From positions 1 through 64,000 of the forward strand of contig JBMOOJ010000056.1 in assembly GCA_049323835.1 (NCBI GenBank): DNA of 64,000 nt, in the 5' to 3' direction. Under the pieces are notes generated by a model. That model was not told where the DNA came from. It saw nothing but the letters and a program-made list of their open reading frames with translations, and did not search any database. The DNA comes from SG-bin9 sp049323835. Lineage in GTDB: Bacteria; Pseudomonadota; Alphaproteobacteria; Rhizobiales; Xanthobacteraceae. Made by a program: the position numbers and the translations under genes. Shown piece by piece: positions 49,538 to 58,053 of the stretch. Every line of letters starts with the position of its first letter. The stretch's first letter is position 1.

Positions 49538-50473
49538 TCAGTCCTGCAACCAATGTCCGAGCAGATGATGCGCAATGGCGACCGGATGCGGGCCGGTGAG
49601 GCCGTCCGGATGCTCGCGCTTCAGCATCAGCCGTGCATCGTCGCGGCTGAACCAGCGCGCATCCTCAAGCTCCATGCGGTCGACGATGATCTCGTCGGTG
49701 GTTGCGACCGCCGTGCAGCCGATCATCAGCGATGACGGATAGGGCCAAGGCTGCGCGAGGTAGTAGCTGACGTCGCTGCAAACGATGCCGGATTCTTCCA
49801 GAATTTCGCGGCGCACCGCATCCTCGATCGTCTCGGCCACCTCGACGAAGCCGGCGAGGCATGACCACATGCCCGGCGGAAACTGCTTCTGCCGGCCGAG
49901 CAGCACCTTGTCGCCCTTTGTCACCAGCATGATGACGACCGGGTCGGTGCGCGGGAAATGCTCGGTCTTGCAGCTCGGACAATCGCGCTTCCAGCCGCCG
50001 TTGCTCATCGACGAGCGCGTGCCGCAGTTGGCGCAGAAGCCGTGGCGCTGATGCCAGCTGACGAGCGATTTCGCCATGGCGATGGTCGAAAGTTCCTCCG
50101 GCGGCAGTGCGCCTTGCGTGATCTGCGCGCGCAGGTCGCCGACAACAACGTCATTGCGCCCGATCAGCTTCTCGACTGCCGCGGCCGGAATGCCCATTCC
50201 GAACACGGCCGCGCCATCGCGCAGGCCGAGGAAGATGGTGCCGGGGTTGGCGCCGAAGCTGCGCGCCTCGTCGAGCGTGAGACTGGCGCGGGGACCGTCC
50301 GCATCCTGCTTCACCAGGATCGAGTCGCGGTACATCACGTAGGCGCGTGCGTTGCGGTGACTTTCGAGCGCGAACAGCTTTTCATTGTCGTCGCGCAAAT
50401 GCGCGGCGCGATCGATCGGGTTCGACACGAACCCCGGTTGTCCGAGCGGAAACGGCTTTGCTGTCGTTGTCAT
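49538..50473 (-). CDS. nudC: NAD(+) diphosphatase NudC
   Basis: 311 residues. A four-cysteine zinc ribbon (CANCGTRSS...RDCPSC) is followed by the Nudix box GFVEVAETIEDAVRREILEE, whose G-x5-E-x7-R-E-x-x-E-E pattern is intact, and then the NudC-type PWPYPSSLMIGC with the NADH-specific SQPWPFP-like stretch. NudC splits NADH to NMNH and AMP and removes NAD caps from RNA. The ATG at 50473 begins MTTTAKPFPLGQPGF. It lies two bases after the HIT gene stop on the same strand, suggesting one transcript. Confidence 0.95.
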   Translation of the reverse strand: MTTTAKPFPLGQPGFVSNPIDRAAHLRDDNEKLFALESHRNARAYVMYRDSILVKQDADGPRASLTLDEARSFGANPGTIFLGLRDGAAVFGMGIPAAAVEKLIGRNDVVVGDLRAQITQGALPPEELSTIAMAKSLVSWHQRHGFCANCGTRSSMSNGGWKRDCPSCKTEHFPRTDPVVIMLVTKGDKVLLGRQKQFPPGMWSCLAGFVEVAETIEDAVRREILEESGIVCSDVSYYLAQPWPYPSSLMIGCTAVATTDEIIVDRMELEDARWFSRDDARLMLKREHPDGLTGPHPVAIAHHLLGHWLQD

Positions 50474-50475
50474 TG

Positions 50476-50901
50476 TTACTTGTCCAGCCAAACTTTGCGG
50501 CGTAGCGCCGCGATGAATATCTTTACTTCCTCGGGGTCGTGATCGATCGCCGGCACGACGCCCCACACCGGGCGCGGCCAGGCCGCATCGGTCTTGCGGC
50601 GGGCAATGATGTGCATGTGGAGCTGCGGCACCACGTTGCCGAGCGCCGCGATGTTCAGCTTGTCCGGTTTGGTGATCTCTTTCAGCGCGCGGGCGACGCG
50701 CGCGGTTTCGGTCATCAGCTGCGCCTGTTCGACCTCGTCGAGATCGATCAGGTCGACGATATCCGGCCGCCGGGGCACCAGCAGCAGCCACGGATAATTG
50801 GCATCCTTGATGACGAGGACCCGCGACAACGGCAGATCGCCGATGTCGATGGTGTCCTTGGCAAGTTGCGGGTGGAGCGACCAGGTGGACGAGGCGGGCA
50901 T
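50476..50901 (-). CDS. HIT domain-containing protein
   Basis: 141 residues. The histidine triad is seen as VPQLHMHIIARRKTD, and WPRPVWGVVPA is the typical C-terminal proline/tryptophan segment. The N-terminus has LVIKDANYPWLLLVPRRPDI. HIT proteins are nucleotide hydrolases or transferases, often acting on dinucleoside polyphosphates or adenylated products. It pairs with nudC downstream (two-base gap), so both may handle nucleotide or cofactor turnover. The ATG at 50901 was chosen because it matches the family start; longer upstream readings approach the SRP RNA. Confidence 0.9.
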   Translation of the reverse strand: MPASSTWSLHPQLAKDTIDIGDLPLSRVLVIKDANYPWLLLVPRRPDIVDLIDLDEVEQAQLMTETARVARALKEITKPDKLNIAALGNVVPQLHMHIIARRKTDAAWPRPVWGVVPAIDHDPEEVKIFIAALRRKVWLDK

Positions 50902-51082
50902 GCCAATCTTTTGTTGAAAAACGCTGCGCAACGCAAGCTGTGCCGCACAAGAACGGGGCACCCCCGCTAGCCAGCAATTTGGCCCGTTTCTGGCAGGATT
51001 CCGGGCCTGTTCCACACCTTTTGACGCGGTTTCCGAGGGGTCTCGCGGCTTGCTTTCCGGCGTCATTCGGACCAAATAGATG

Positions 51083-51181
51083 GCGGGAGATTGGCAGTGG
51101 ACGAGCCACTCGCCAACCGGGTCAGGTCCGGAAGGAAGCAGCCCTAACGAGATCCGGATCGGGTCGCTTGTCAGTCTCCTA
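51083..51181 (+). ncRNA. ffs: Signal recognition particle 4.5S RNA
   Basis: The conserved core GGGTCAGGTCCGGAAGGAAG followed by CAGCCCTAACGA is the apical loop and symmetric/asymmetric bulge of the small bacterial SRP RNA. The two ends pair to close the hairpin: GGAGATTGGCA at the 5' end with TGTCAGTCTCC at the 3' end. A TTTTT run lies a few bases after. The RNA binds Ffh to target proteins to the membrane. Its location just upstream of dnaX is typical of alphaproteobacteria. Ends are estimated from pairing, to within a few bases. Confidence 0.93.
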
Positions 51182-51260
51182 CTAATTTTTGCACGCGCCC
51201 GATCGGTCTTTGATCGCTGTGCTGCGTGCGCCCCAGACACCGCCTATTCCGGACCGCTTG

Positions 51261-53099
51261 ATGGCTGATGCTGGACATTCCGGACCGGATCACCAGAGCG
51301 GGCTCGATCTGGGTGAAACCGGCCCGCCGAAAATCTATCGCGTCCTCGCGCGCAAGTACCGTCCGTCCGGCTTCGATGATTTGATCGGCCAGGAGGCGAT
51401 GGTTCGCACCGTCTCCAATGCCTTCGAGACCGGTCGCATTCCACAGGCCTGGATTCTGACCGGCATCCGCGGCGTCGGCAAGACGACGACAGCGCGCATT
51501 CTCGCCCGAGCGTTGAATTATGAGATGCCCGACGGTTCGGTGAAGGGCCCGTCGATTCACATGCCCACCATGGGCGTGCACTGTCAGGCGATCATGGAAA
51601 GCCGGCACATCGATGTGCTGGAAATGGACGCGGCCTCGCATACCGGCATCGACGACGTGCGGCAGATCACCGACGGCGTGCGCTATGCGCCATCGAGCGC
51701 GCGCTACAAGGTCTACATCATCGATGAAGTGCACATGCTTTCGGAGAAGGCGTTCAACGCCTTCCTGAAGACGCTCGAAGAGCCGCCGGAGCACGCCAAG
51801 TTCATTTTCGCGACCACCGAAATCCGGCTGGTGCCGGTGACGGTGCTGTCGCGCTGCCAGCGTTTCGACCTGCGCCGCGTCGATGCCGACGTGCTGATGG
51901 CGCATCTCGGCAACATCGCCGCCAAGGAAAGCGTCAAGGCGGAGCCGGAAGCGCTCGGGCTGATCGCACGCGCGGCTGAGGGCTCGGTGCGCGACTCGCT
52001 GTCGCTGTTCGATCAGGCGATCGCGCATGCGGCGGGCGAGGTGAAGGCCGACGACGTGCGGCAGATGCTTGGCCTCGCTGATCGCACCCGCGTCATGGAC
52101 CTGTTCGAATCGCTGGCGAAAGGCGACATCGCTGCCGCCTTCAAGGAATTCCGCGATCAGTATGACACCGGCGCCGATCCGGTGGTGGTGCTCAGCGACC
52201 TCGCCGAGTTCGTGAATTTCGTGACGCGGGTGAAGGTCGTTCCGGCGACCGCCGACAACGTCTCGCTCGGGGAGACGGAGCGGCAGCGCGGGCGTGAGTT
52301 CGCCGCGAAGCTCTCGATGCGCGTGCTCTCGCGCATGTGGCAGATGCTGCTCAAGGGCATCACCGAGGTTCAAGCGGCGACGCGGCCGCAGGCAGCCGCC
52401 GAGATGGTGCTGGTGCGGATCGCCTACGTTGCCGATCTGCCGACGCCGGATGAAGCGATCCGCATGATCGAGTCCGGCAACGGCTCGGTGCCGGTTGGAC
52501 AAAGCGGCGGCGGCCGTTCTACGAATGGCGGCGGCGGCAGCGCTTCGATGTCAGCGACGCCACCCGGACCGCGGGCGATGGCGCAACGGGCGGGCGGCGA
52601 CATGCCAGCGCGTGCGCAAGTGCCGGCGACGACGCCTGTGGCGGTGGTTGCGCCCGAGCCGGCCGCGCATCGCCGCATCGATACGTTTCCGGCGCTGGTG
52701 GCGCTCGCCGCCGAGAAACGCGATTTGCAGATCAAGGCCGGGCTCGAAGCCGATTTGCGTCTGGTGCGGATGGAAGACGGCCGCCTCGAAGTGGCGCTGG
52801 AGCGCAGTGCCGCGCGCACGCTTGTTAACGAGCTGTCGCGCAAACTCGAACAGTGGACGGGACGCCGCTGGACGGTGGTCGTCTCTAATGAGGCCGGTCA
52901 GCCGACGCTGCGCGAGCAAGCGAAAGCCGACAAGGATGAACTCACGCGCGGCGTGCATGAAGACCCGCGCATCAAGGCGGTGATGGCGCGTTTCCCGGGT
53001 GCGCAGGTAATCGACGTGCGCAAGCTCGCACCTGAACTGCCGTCCGACGATGTCCACGAGCCGCCGCCGGACGATCTGGACGGCGACGACGATCGCTAA
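51261..53099 (+). CDS. dnaX: DNA polymerase III subunits gamma/tau
   Basis: 612 residues, of full tau length. It loads the sliding clamp. Walker A is GIRGVGKTTTARILAR, the sensor/arginine region IDEVHMLSEKAFNAFLKTLE is conserved, and LEEPPEHAKFIFATTE follows. The zinc module of most DnaX proteins (four cysteines) is degenerate: only one Cys remains, in MGVHCQAIMESRHID. The C-terminal part has a Gly/Ser-rich linker (GGGRSTNGGGGSAS) and an alpha-binding tail. The start at 51261 (MADAGHSGPD) was preferred over a TTG at 51189 because the latter would sit in the ffs tail. The ffs-dnaX-ybaB-recR order is widespread. Confidence 0.95.
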   Translation: MADAGHSGPDHQSGLDLGETGPPKIYRVLARKYRPSGFDDLIGQEAMVRTVSNAFETGRIPQAWILTGIRGVGKTTTARILARALNYEMPDGSVKGPSIHMPTMGVHCQAIMESRHIDVLEMDAASHTGIDDVRQITDGVRYAPSSARYKVYIIDEVHMLSEKAFNAFLKTLEEPPEHAKFIFATTEIRLVPVTVLSRCQRFDLRRVDADVLMAHLGNIAAKESVKAEPEALGLIARAAEGSVRDSLSLFDQAIAHAAGEVKADDVRQMLGLADRTRVMDLFESLAKGDIAAAFKEFRDQYDTGADPVVVLSDLAEFVNFVTRVKVVPATADNVSLGETERQRGREFAAKLSMRVLSRMWQMLLKGITEVQAATRPQAAAEMVLVRIAYVADLPTPDEAIRMIESGNGSVPVGQSGGGRSTNGGGGSASMSATPPGPRAMAQRAGGDMPARAQVPATTPVAVVAPEPAAHRRIDTFPALVALAAEKRDLQIKAGLEADLRLVRMEDGRLEVALERSAARTLVNELSRKLEQWTGRRWTVVVSNEAGQPTLREQAKADKDELTRGVHEDPRIKAVMARFPGAQVIDVRKLAPELPSDDVHEPPPDDLDGDDDR

Positions 53100-53121
53100 C
53101 CCCTTCAACCTAGGAACTCCG

Positions 53122-53442
53122 ATGGCTGACTTTCTCGGCATGATGAAGCAGGCGGCGCAGCTGCAATCGAAGATGAAGGAAATGCAGGAACAGCTCGATC
53201 ATATCGAGGTGGAAGGCATTTCCGGCGGCGGCCTCGTCAGCGTGCGCATGACCGCGAAGATGGACGTGAAGGGCATCAAGATCGATCCGTCGCTGATGAA
53301 GCCGGACGAAGCCGGGATCCTCGAAGACCTGCTCGTCACCGCCATGGGCGATGCCCGGCGCAAGGCGGAAGCGGCGATGCAGCAGAAGATGCAGGAATTG
53401 ACGGGCGGGCTGTCGCTTCCGCCGGGGCTGGGCTTTTCCTGA
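53122..53442 (+). CDS. ybaB: YbaB/EbfC nucleoid-associated protein
   Basis: 106 residues. The N-terminal coiled coil MMKQAAQLQSKMKEMQEQL and the GISGGGLVSVRM segment are the YbaB signature, and the C-terminal helix ends EAAMQQKMQELTGGLSLPPG. It forms dimers that bind DNA with little sequence preference and shape the nucleoid. The ATG at 53122 is supported by TAGGA nine bases upstream and by family length. It lies 22 bases after dnaX and before recR, the usual order for DNA-maintenance genes. Confidence 0.96.
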   Translation: MADFLGMMKQAAQLQSKMKEMQEQLDHIEVEGISGGGLVSVRMTAKMDVKGIKIDPSLMKPDEAGILEDLLVTAMGDARRKAEAAMQQKMQELTGGLSLPPGLGFS

Positions 53443-53443
53443 T

Positions 53444-53523
53444 CGTCATTGCGAGCGAAGCAAAGCAATCCGGTCCGGTATTCCGAGCTGGATTGCTTCG
53501 TCGCTGCGCTCCTCGCAATGACG
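53444..53523. repeat. Family F palindromic repeat (CGTCATTGCGAGCGAAGC)
   Basis: CGTCATTGCGAGCGAAGC...AGCAATCC at one end and GGATTGCTTCG...CTCGCAATGACGG at the other. It lies between ybaB and recR, and a longer reading of recR runs through it. Confidence 0.87.
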
Positions 53524-53550
53524 GAATCAATCGTCTATGAGATTCGCCTT

Positions 53551-54156
53551 ATGTCTTCTTCCGTTGCCGGACCTGAAATCGAGCGGCTGATCCAGTTGCT
53601 CGCGCGGCTGCCGGGGCTTGGCCCCCGCTCGGCGCGGCGCGCGGCGCTGCATCTGATCAAGAAGCGCGATGCGCTGATGATCCCGCTCGCGGCCGCGCTC
53701 GATGTGGCGATCGACAAGGTGCAGGTGTGCAAGACTTGCGGCAATATCGATACGCAGAATCCGTGCACGGTGTGCACCGATCCGCGGCGCGACGATGCCA
53801 TCATCGTCGTTGTCGCCGATGTGGCGGATTTGTGGGCGCTCGAACGTGCTCGCGCCACAAGCGGGCGCTATCACGTGCTCGGCGCGACGCTGTCGCCGCT
53901 CGATGGCGTCGGCCCGCAGGACCTGACGATCGATGCACTGGTTGCGCGCGCGCATGACAGCAAGGTGACTGAAATCATCCTTGCGCTGAACGCAACCGTC
54001 GATGGTCAAACCACGGCGCACTACATTACCGACTTGCTCCAGGACGCCAATGTCCGCGTGACGCGCCTGGCGCATGGCGTGCCGGTCGGCGGCGAGCTTG
54101 ACTACCTCGACGAGGGGACGCTATCCGCAGCGATGCGGCAGCGAACCCTATTCTAG
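53551..54156 (+). CDS. recR: Recombination mediator RecR
   Basis: 201 residues, the usual size. The helix-hairpin-helix LLARLPGLGPRSARRAALHL, the zinc finger CKTCGNIDTQNPCTVC (four cysteines), and the Toprim region with VVADVADLWALERA and the downstream ALNATVDGQTTAHYI are all present. With RecO it loads RecA at single-strand gaps. The ATG at 53551 was chosen because residues before it come from the family F repeat. Last gene of the dnaX cluster. Confidence 0.97.
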   Translation: MSSSVAGPEIERLIQLLARLPGLGPRSARRAALHLIKKRDALMIPLAAALDVAIDKVQVCKTCGNIDTQNPCTVCTDPRRDDAIIVVVADVADLWALERARATSGRYHVLGATLSPLDGVGPQDLTIDALVARAHDSKVTEIILALNATVDGQTTAHYITDLLQDANVRVTRLAHGVPVGGELDYLDEGTLSAAMRQRTLF

Positions 54157-54175
54157 ACACTGAGACCAGGACGAC

Positions 54176-54574
54176 ATGACACGACGAATGATTACCCGCG
54201 CGGCCGTAGCCACGCTTTCCGCTTTCCTTGTTGTTGCTGCGCAAGCCGATGCCGAGGCACAGCAGGTGCTGAAGCCGGGCGATGTGCTCTCGGGCAAGCT
54301 GAACGCAATGCGCAGCCGCGCCAAAGGCAAGCGGGTCAACACGTTCCAGATGACCTCGGAACAGCCGCGCAAGCTGCCGGGCGCTGACGGGCTCTGCAAT
54401 CTCGAAACCGGACCCGAGACGTTCCAACTCGTCACCCACAACGACGACGAGGCGAAGCAGCTGAAAGGGCTGATCGGCAAGGTCGTCTCGATCAAGGTCG
54501 GCGAGATGTCGTGCGCGCAGGTCGCCGGGCAGATGAGCGATGCGATCGTCACGAAGTGGAGCGTGGTGCGCTAA
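54176..54574 (+). CDS. Small exported protein of unknown function
   Basis: 132 residues. A signal peptide (ITRAAVATLSAFLVVAAQADAEAQQ, read in two parts by its basic start and alanine-rich end) leads to a mature domain with VLKPGDVLSGKLNAM, KRVNTFQMTSEQPRKL and DGLCNLETGPETF, plus a second cysteine in GEMSCAQVAG. The LCNL...GPETFQLV pattern suggests a periplasmic OB-like fold. No named family. It follows recR by 19 bases on the same strand but its function is likely separate. Confidence 0.75.
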   Translation: MTRRMITRAAVATLSAFLVVAAQADAEAQQVLKPGDVLSGKLNAMRSRAKGKRVNTFQMTSEQPRKLPGADGLCNLETGPETFQLVTHNDDEAKQLKGLIGKVVSIKVGEMSCAQVAGQMSDAIVTKWSVVR

Positions 54575-54602
54575 CGCGGTGGCGCTTCGCATCCCGATCG
54601 CG

Positions 54603-55976
54603 TCAGATTTGCGGGCGCTTCAGCTCGGCGAAATGCCCGCGCTGTTGCAGCCAGGCGAGCAGCATCAGGCTCGGGATCGCAACCAGCACGCTCAGGGTGA
54701 AGAACAGTGGCCAGCCGGTCGACTGCGCCACGAAGCCTGCACCCGATGACAGATACGTGCGCCCGCTCGCGGCCATCGCGGTGAGCAGCGCGTATTGCGT
54801 GGCCGTGTGCAGCGGGCTCTGACACAGCGCGGAGATGTAGGCGACGAAGATCACTGTGCCGATCGCGCCGGTGAAGTTCTCGACCGTGATGGCGAGCGCC
54901 AGCGCGAGTTGATTGGTGCCGACGAAGGCGAGCCACGCGAAGACGAGATTCGACAGCGCCTGCAGAATTCCCGCGGTCCAAAGACATGCTTCCAGCGACC
55001 AGGCACGGGCAAGGAAGCCTCCGACAAAGCCGCCGGCGAGTGTCGCAATCAGGCCGACACCCTTCACGATCGCTGCGTAGTCGTTGCGGGTAAAGCCGAG
55101 ATCGATCACGAACGGCGCGGTCATCGTGCCGGAAAATGCATCCGTGAACTTGAACAGGATCACGAATGCGAGGATGGCGACGACGTCCTTGCGGGTGAGA
55201 AATTCCGTGAACGCGCTGATGGCGGCGTTGATGACGCGCGTGAAGCCGCTCTCGCCCTGCGTCGCGGCATCGGCTTGCATCGATTGCTCGGGTTCGGTCG
55301 CCAGCAGCGCGGCGACCGTGCCGAGCAGCACCATCGCCGCCATGCAGAGATAGCCCCACATCCAGGCATTGGCTTTGCCCGTACCCCATGCCTCAAAGCC
55401 CGAGACGAGGAACAGCACGCCTGCGGTCGAGATCAGCATGCCGACGCGATAGGCGGCGACGTAAGCGGCCATGCCGGCCGCCTGTTCGTTCTCCGACAGG
55501 CTCTCGACGCGGAACGCATCGACGACGATGTCTTGCGATGCGGAGGCGGCTGCGACCAGCAGTGCGCCGAGCGCGACATAGAATGGCGAGCGCGCCGGAT
55601 CGGTGAAGGCGAGAACGGCAATTGCTGCGATTAGCAGAAGCTGCGTGAACACCAGCCAGCCGCGGCGGCGGCCGAACGTGCGTGACAGCAGCGGCACGTT
55701 GAGCGCGTCGACCAGCGGCGCCCACAGGAACTTCAGCGTGTACGGCGTGCCGACCAGCGCGAACAGGCCGATGGTGCCGAGATCGACGCCGGACTCGCGC
55801 ATCCACACCAGCAGCGTCGAGCCCGACAGCGCTAGCGGCAGGCCGGACGAAAAGCCGAGAAACAGGACGATCAGCACGCGCGGCTGGAGATAGACCGTCA
55901 GCGCTTCGCGCCAGGAGGCGCGCGATTTGGCTTTGTCGTCAGCAGCGGAGGAAGACGTGGCGTCGGGTGCTGTCAT
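54603..55976 (-). CDS. ampG: AmpG family muropeptide MFS transporter
   Basis: 457 residues with about 12-14 hydrophobic segments of the MFS. Markers of the AmpG group are FLGFSSGLPLALSGSTLLVW, GLFALVGTPYTLKFLWAPLVD, ASQDIVVDAFRVESLSENEQ and FKFTDAFSGTMTAPFVIDLG. AmpG imports anhydromuropeptides from the periplasm for cell-wall recycling and influences beta-lactamase induction. An Ala/Ser-rich cytosolic N-terminus precedes TM1. It converges with the 132-residue gene, 28 bases away. A family C repeat lies upstream. Confidence 0.93.
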   Translation of the reverse strand: MTAPDATSSSAADDKAKSRASWREALTVYLQPRVLIVLFLGFSSGLPLALSGSTLLVWMRESGVDLGTIGLFALVGTPYTLKFLWAPLVDALNVPLLSRTFGRRRGWLVFTQLLLIAAIAVLAFTDPARSPFYVALGALLVAAASASQDIVVDAFRVESLSENEQAAGMAAYVAAYRVGMLISTAGVLFLVSGFEAWGTGKANAWMWGYLCMAAMVLLGTVAALLATEPEQSMQADAATQGESGFTRVINAAISAFTEFLTRKDVVAILAFVILFKFTDAFSGTMTAPFVIDLGFTRNDYAAIVKGVGLIATLAGGFVGGFLARAWSLEACLWTAGILQALSNLVFAWLAFVGTNQLALALAITVENFTGAIGTVIFVAYISALCQSPLHTATQYALLTAMAASGRTYLSSGAGFVAQSTGWPLFFTLSVLVAIPSLMLLAWLQQRGHFAELKRPQI

Positions 55977-56010
55977 GCCGCAGTGGTAGCAGATTCGACG
56001 TATGAATGAG

Positions 56011-56109
56011 CGTCATGCTGAGGTGCTCGCGTAGCGAGCCTCGAAGGATGGCTTTACCCACTCACCCTTCGAGGCTCGCCACTTTCGTGGCTCGCACCTC
56101 AGGGTGACG
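56011..56109. repeat. Family C palindromic repeat between ampG and rmuC
   Basis: CGTCATGCTGAGGTGCTCGC opens and GCTCGCACCTCAGGGTGACG closes, with CCTCGAAGGATGG/CCCTTCGAGG as inner pair. Confidence 0.87.
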
Positions 56110-56120
56110 CCGATGGATAT

Positions 56121-57362
56121 TTACTCCCCCGCCTGCACCCTGCGGGCAAATTGCGGCGGGAACAGTTCGGTGGGCTGCGCAGCACGGCCGCGCGCCGGCG
56201 GCGCTTCCGCCGGTCCGTCAGTCCCCTCGAAATCGAGCTCTTCGATCTTGGCGGCGCGCTTGCCGATCTTGCCGACCGAAATCAGCACCTGCCGCACGTC
56301 CTCATTGACCTGCTCGAAGTGGCTGCCGAGCTTGCTGACGCGATCGCGCAGGCGTTCGATATCGCCCATCATGTTGACGACTTCGGTGCGCACCTGATCG
56401 GCCGCGTCGCGCATGCGCGCGTCCTTGAGGATCTGCTGCATCACCTGGATCGCCAGCATCAAGAGCGATGGCGACACCAGCACGACGCGGGCGCGATAGG
56501 CCTTCTGCACGAGGTCGTCGAAGCTGTCGTGAATTTCCGCGTAAACCGACTCCGACGGCACGAACATCAGTGCCGTTTCCTGCGTCTCGCCGGGGATCAG
56601 ATACTTGCCGGCGATGTCGGTGACGTGCCGCGTGATGTCGACGCGCATCCGCTGTGCGGCGGCTTTCTTCTCGTCATCCGAACGGGCCGCATGCAGCGCT
56701 GTGATGGCTTCGAGCGGGAACTTCGCATCGATGCAGAGCGGGCGCTGGTCCGGCAGGAACACCACGCAATCCGGGCGCGACCGGTTAGACAACGTGTACT
56801 GGAACTCGTAGGAGCCGTTCGGCAAACCGTCCTGGACGATCGCTTCCATGCGCGCCTGGCCAAATGCGCCGCGCGACTGCTTGTTGGCGAGCACGTCGCG
56901 CAGGGTCGTCACCTGCGTCGTCAGGTCGGTGAGATTCTTGTGTGCGTTGTCGATGATGCCGAGCCGCTCATGCAGCACGCGCAGCGAGTCCATGGTGTTG
57001 CGCGTGGTTTGCTCCATCGATTGGCCGACGCGGTGCTGAACCGCATCGAGCCGCTCGGCGACGGCGCGCGTCATGTCCGATTGCCGCCCGGCGAGCGCCT
57101 CGCCCATGGCCTGCATGCGGCCGGCGGTCTCGGTCTGGGCGCGCAGCATCTCGGAGAGACGCTGTTCCAGTTCCTCGGTGCGTGCGGCCTGTGCCGCCGC
57201 TGCCATGGCCTGTGAGACCGCAGCATCGGAATGAGCACGCCCGCCGCGGGCGATGATGATCACGATCGCCAGCAGCAGTACCAGCGCGAGCGCTGCGAAG
57301 CCGATCAGCGCCGCGCTGATGGTGACGGGCACGTCACCCAGCATGAAAAGGATATCCTGCAT
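56121..57362 (-). CDS. rmuC: DNA recombination protein RmuC
   Basis: 413 residues. An N-terminal transmembrane helix (VTISAALIGFAALALVLLLA) is followed by a long coiled coil (ELEQRLSEMLRAQTETAGRM) and then the RmuC domain with a restriction-nuclease-like core: FQYTLSNRSRPDCVVFLPDQ, IDAKFPLEAITALH and TALMFVPSESVYAEIHD. The IDAKFP motif carries the PD-(D/E)xK residues. RmuC limits DNA inversions and acts on secondary structures. Starts at ATG 57362. Divergent from def, with 150 bases between. Confidence 0.93.
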   Translation of the reverse strand: MQDILFMLGDVPVTISAALIGFAALALVLLLAIVIIIARGGRAHSDAAVSQAMAAAAQAARTEELEQRLSEMLRAQTETAGRMQAMGEALAGRQSDMTRAVAERLDAVQHRVGQSMEQTTRNTMDSLRVLHERLGIIDNAHKNLTDLTTQVTTLRDVLANKQSRGAFGQARMEAIVQDGLPNGSYEFQYTLSNRSRPDCVVFLPDQRPLCIDAKFPLEAITALHAARSDDEKKAAAQRMRVDITRHVTDIAGKYLIPGETQETALMFVPSESVYAEIHDSFDDLVQKAYRARVVLVSPSLLMLAIQVMQQILKDARMRDAADQVRTEVVNMMGDIERLRDRVSKLGSHFEQVNEDVRQVLISVGKIGKRAAKIEELDFEGTDGPAEAPPARGRAAQPTELFPPQFARRVQAGE

Positions 57363-57512
57363 CCTTTGCTTCTACCCGATTCGGCGTCGAATGCGAACGA
57401 AGCGGGAACATTTATGGTGAATGGCAGGCTAATTTTTATGGTTAACGCCCGGTAAATTCCCGGAACACGGGGCAATTGACCGCTTTCGGCGCGCCCATTA
57501 CATCCGCAGCCC

Positions 57513-58028
57513 ATGGCCATTCGTGAAATCATCGTGCTGCCCGACAAGCAGCTGCGGCTTGTCTCCAAGCCGATCGAAAAAGTCACCCCCGAGATCCGCA
57601 AGCTCGCCGACGACATGTTCGAAACCATGTACGACGCGCCGGGCATCGGGCTCGCCGCGATTCAGATCGCGGAGCCGCTGCGGCTCATCACCATGGACCT
57701 CGCGAAGAAGGAGGAGGGTGCGCAGCCGCGCGCCTTCATTAATCCGGAGATTCTTTCGGCATCGGAAGAACTGTCGGTCTACGAAGAGGGCTGCCTGTCG
57801 ATCCCCGAATACTACGAGGAGGTCGAGCGGCCGGCGAAGGTGCGTGTGCGCTTCATGGACCTAGATGGCAAGATGCACGAGGAGGACGCGGAAGGTCTCT
57901 ACGCCACCTGCATCCAGCACGAGATCGACCACCTCAACGGCAAGCTGTTCGTGGACTATCTCTCCAAGCTCAAGCGCGACCGCGTGCTGAAGAAGTTCAC
58001 CAAGATCGCGAAGCTCGCAGAGAAATAG
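57513..58028 (+). CDS. def: Peptide deformylase
   Basis: 171 residues. The three motifs are exact: motif 1 GIGLAAIQIAEP (family GxGLAAxQ), motif 2 EEGCLSIPEYYEEV with the metal-binding cysteine, and motif 3 CIQHEIDHLNGKLFVDYLSK with HExxH read as HEIDH. It removes the formyl group from nascent N-formylmethionine, using Fe2+. First gene of def-fmt-GNAT-truA on the same strand; the fmt start follows after 25 bases. Confidence 0.98.
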   Translation: MAIREIIVLPDKQLRLVSKPIEKVTPEIRKLADDMFETMYDAPGIGLAAIQIAEPLRLITMDLAKKEEGAQPRAFINPEILSASEELSVYEEGCLSIPEYYEEVERPAKVRVRFMDLDGKMHEEDAEGLYATCIQHEIDHLNGKLFVDYLSKLKRDRVLKKFTKIAKLAEK

Positions 58029-58053
58029 CTCCGCGCGTTGGCAAAGGGCATTG

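Noticed and set aside
49538..51109. A longer nudC reading upstream to 51109
   Set aside because: The extension overlaps the HIT gene in another frame and reaches the SRP RNA; the family start MTTTAKPFPLG is at 50473.
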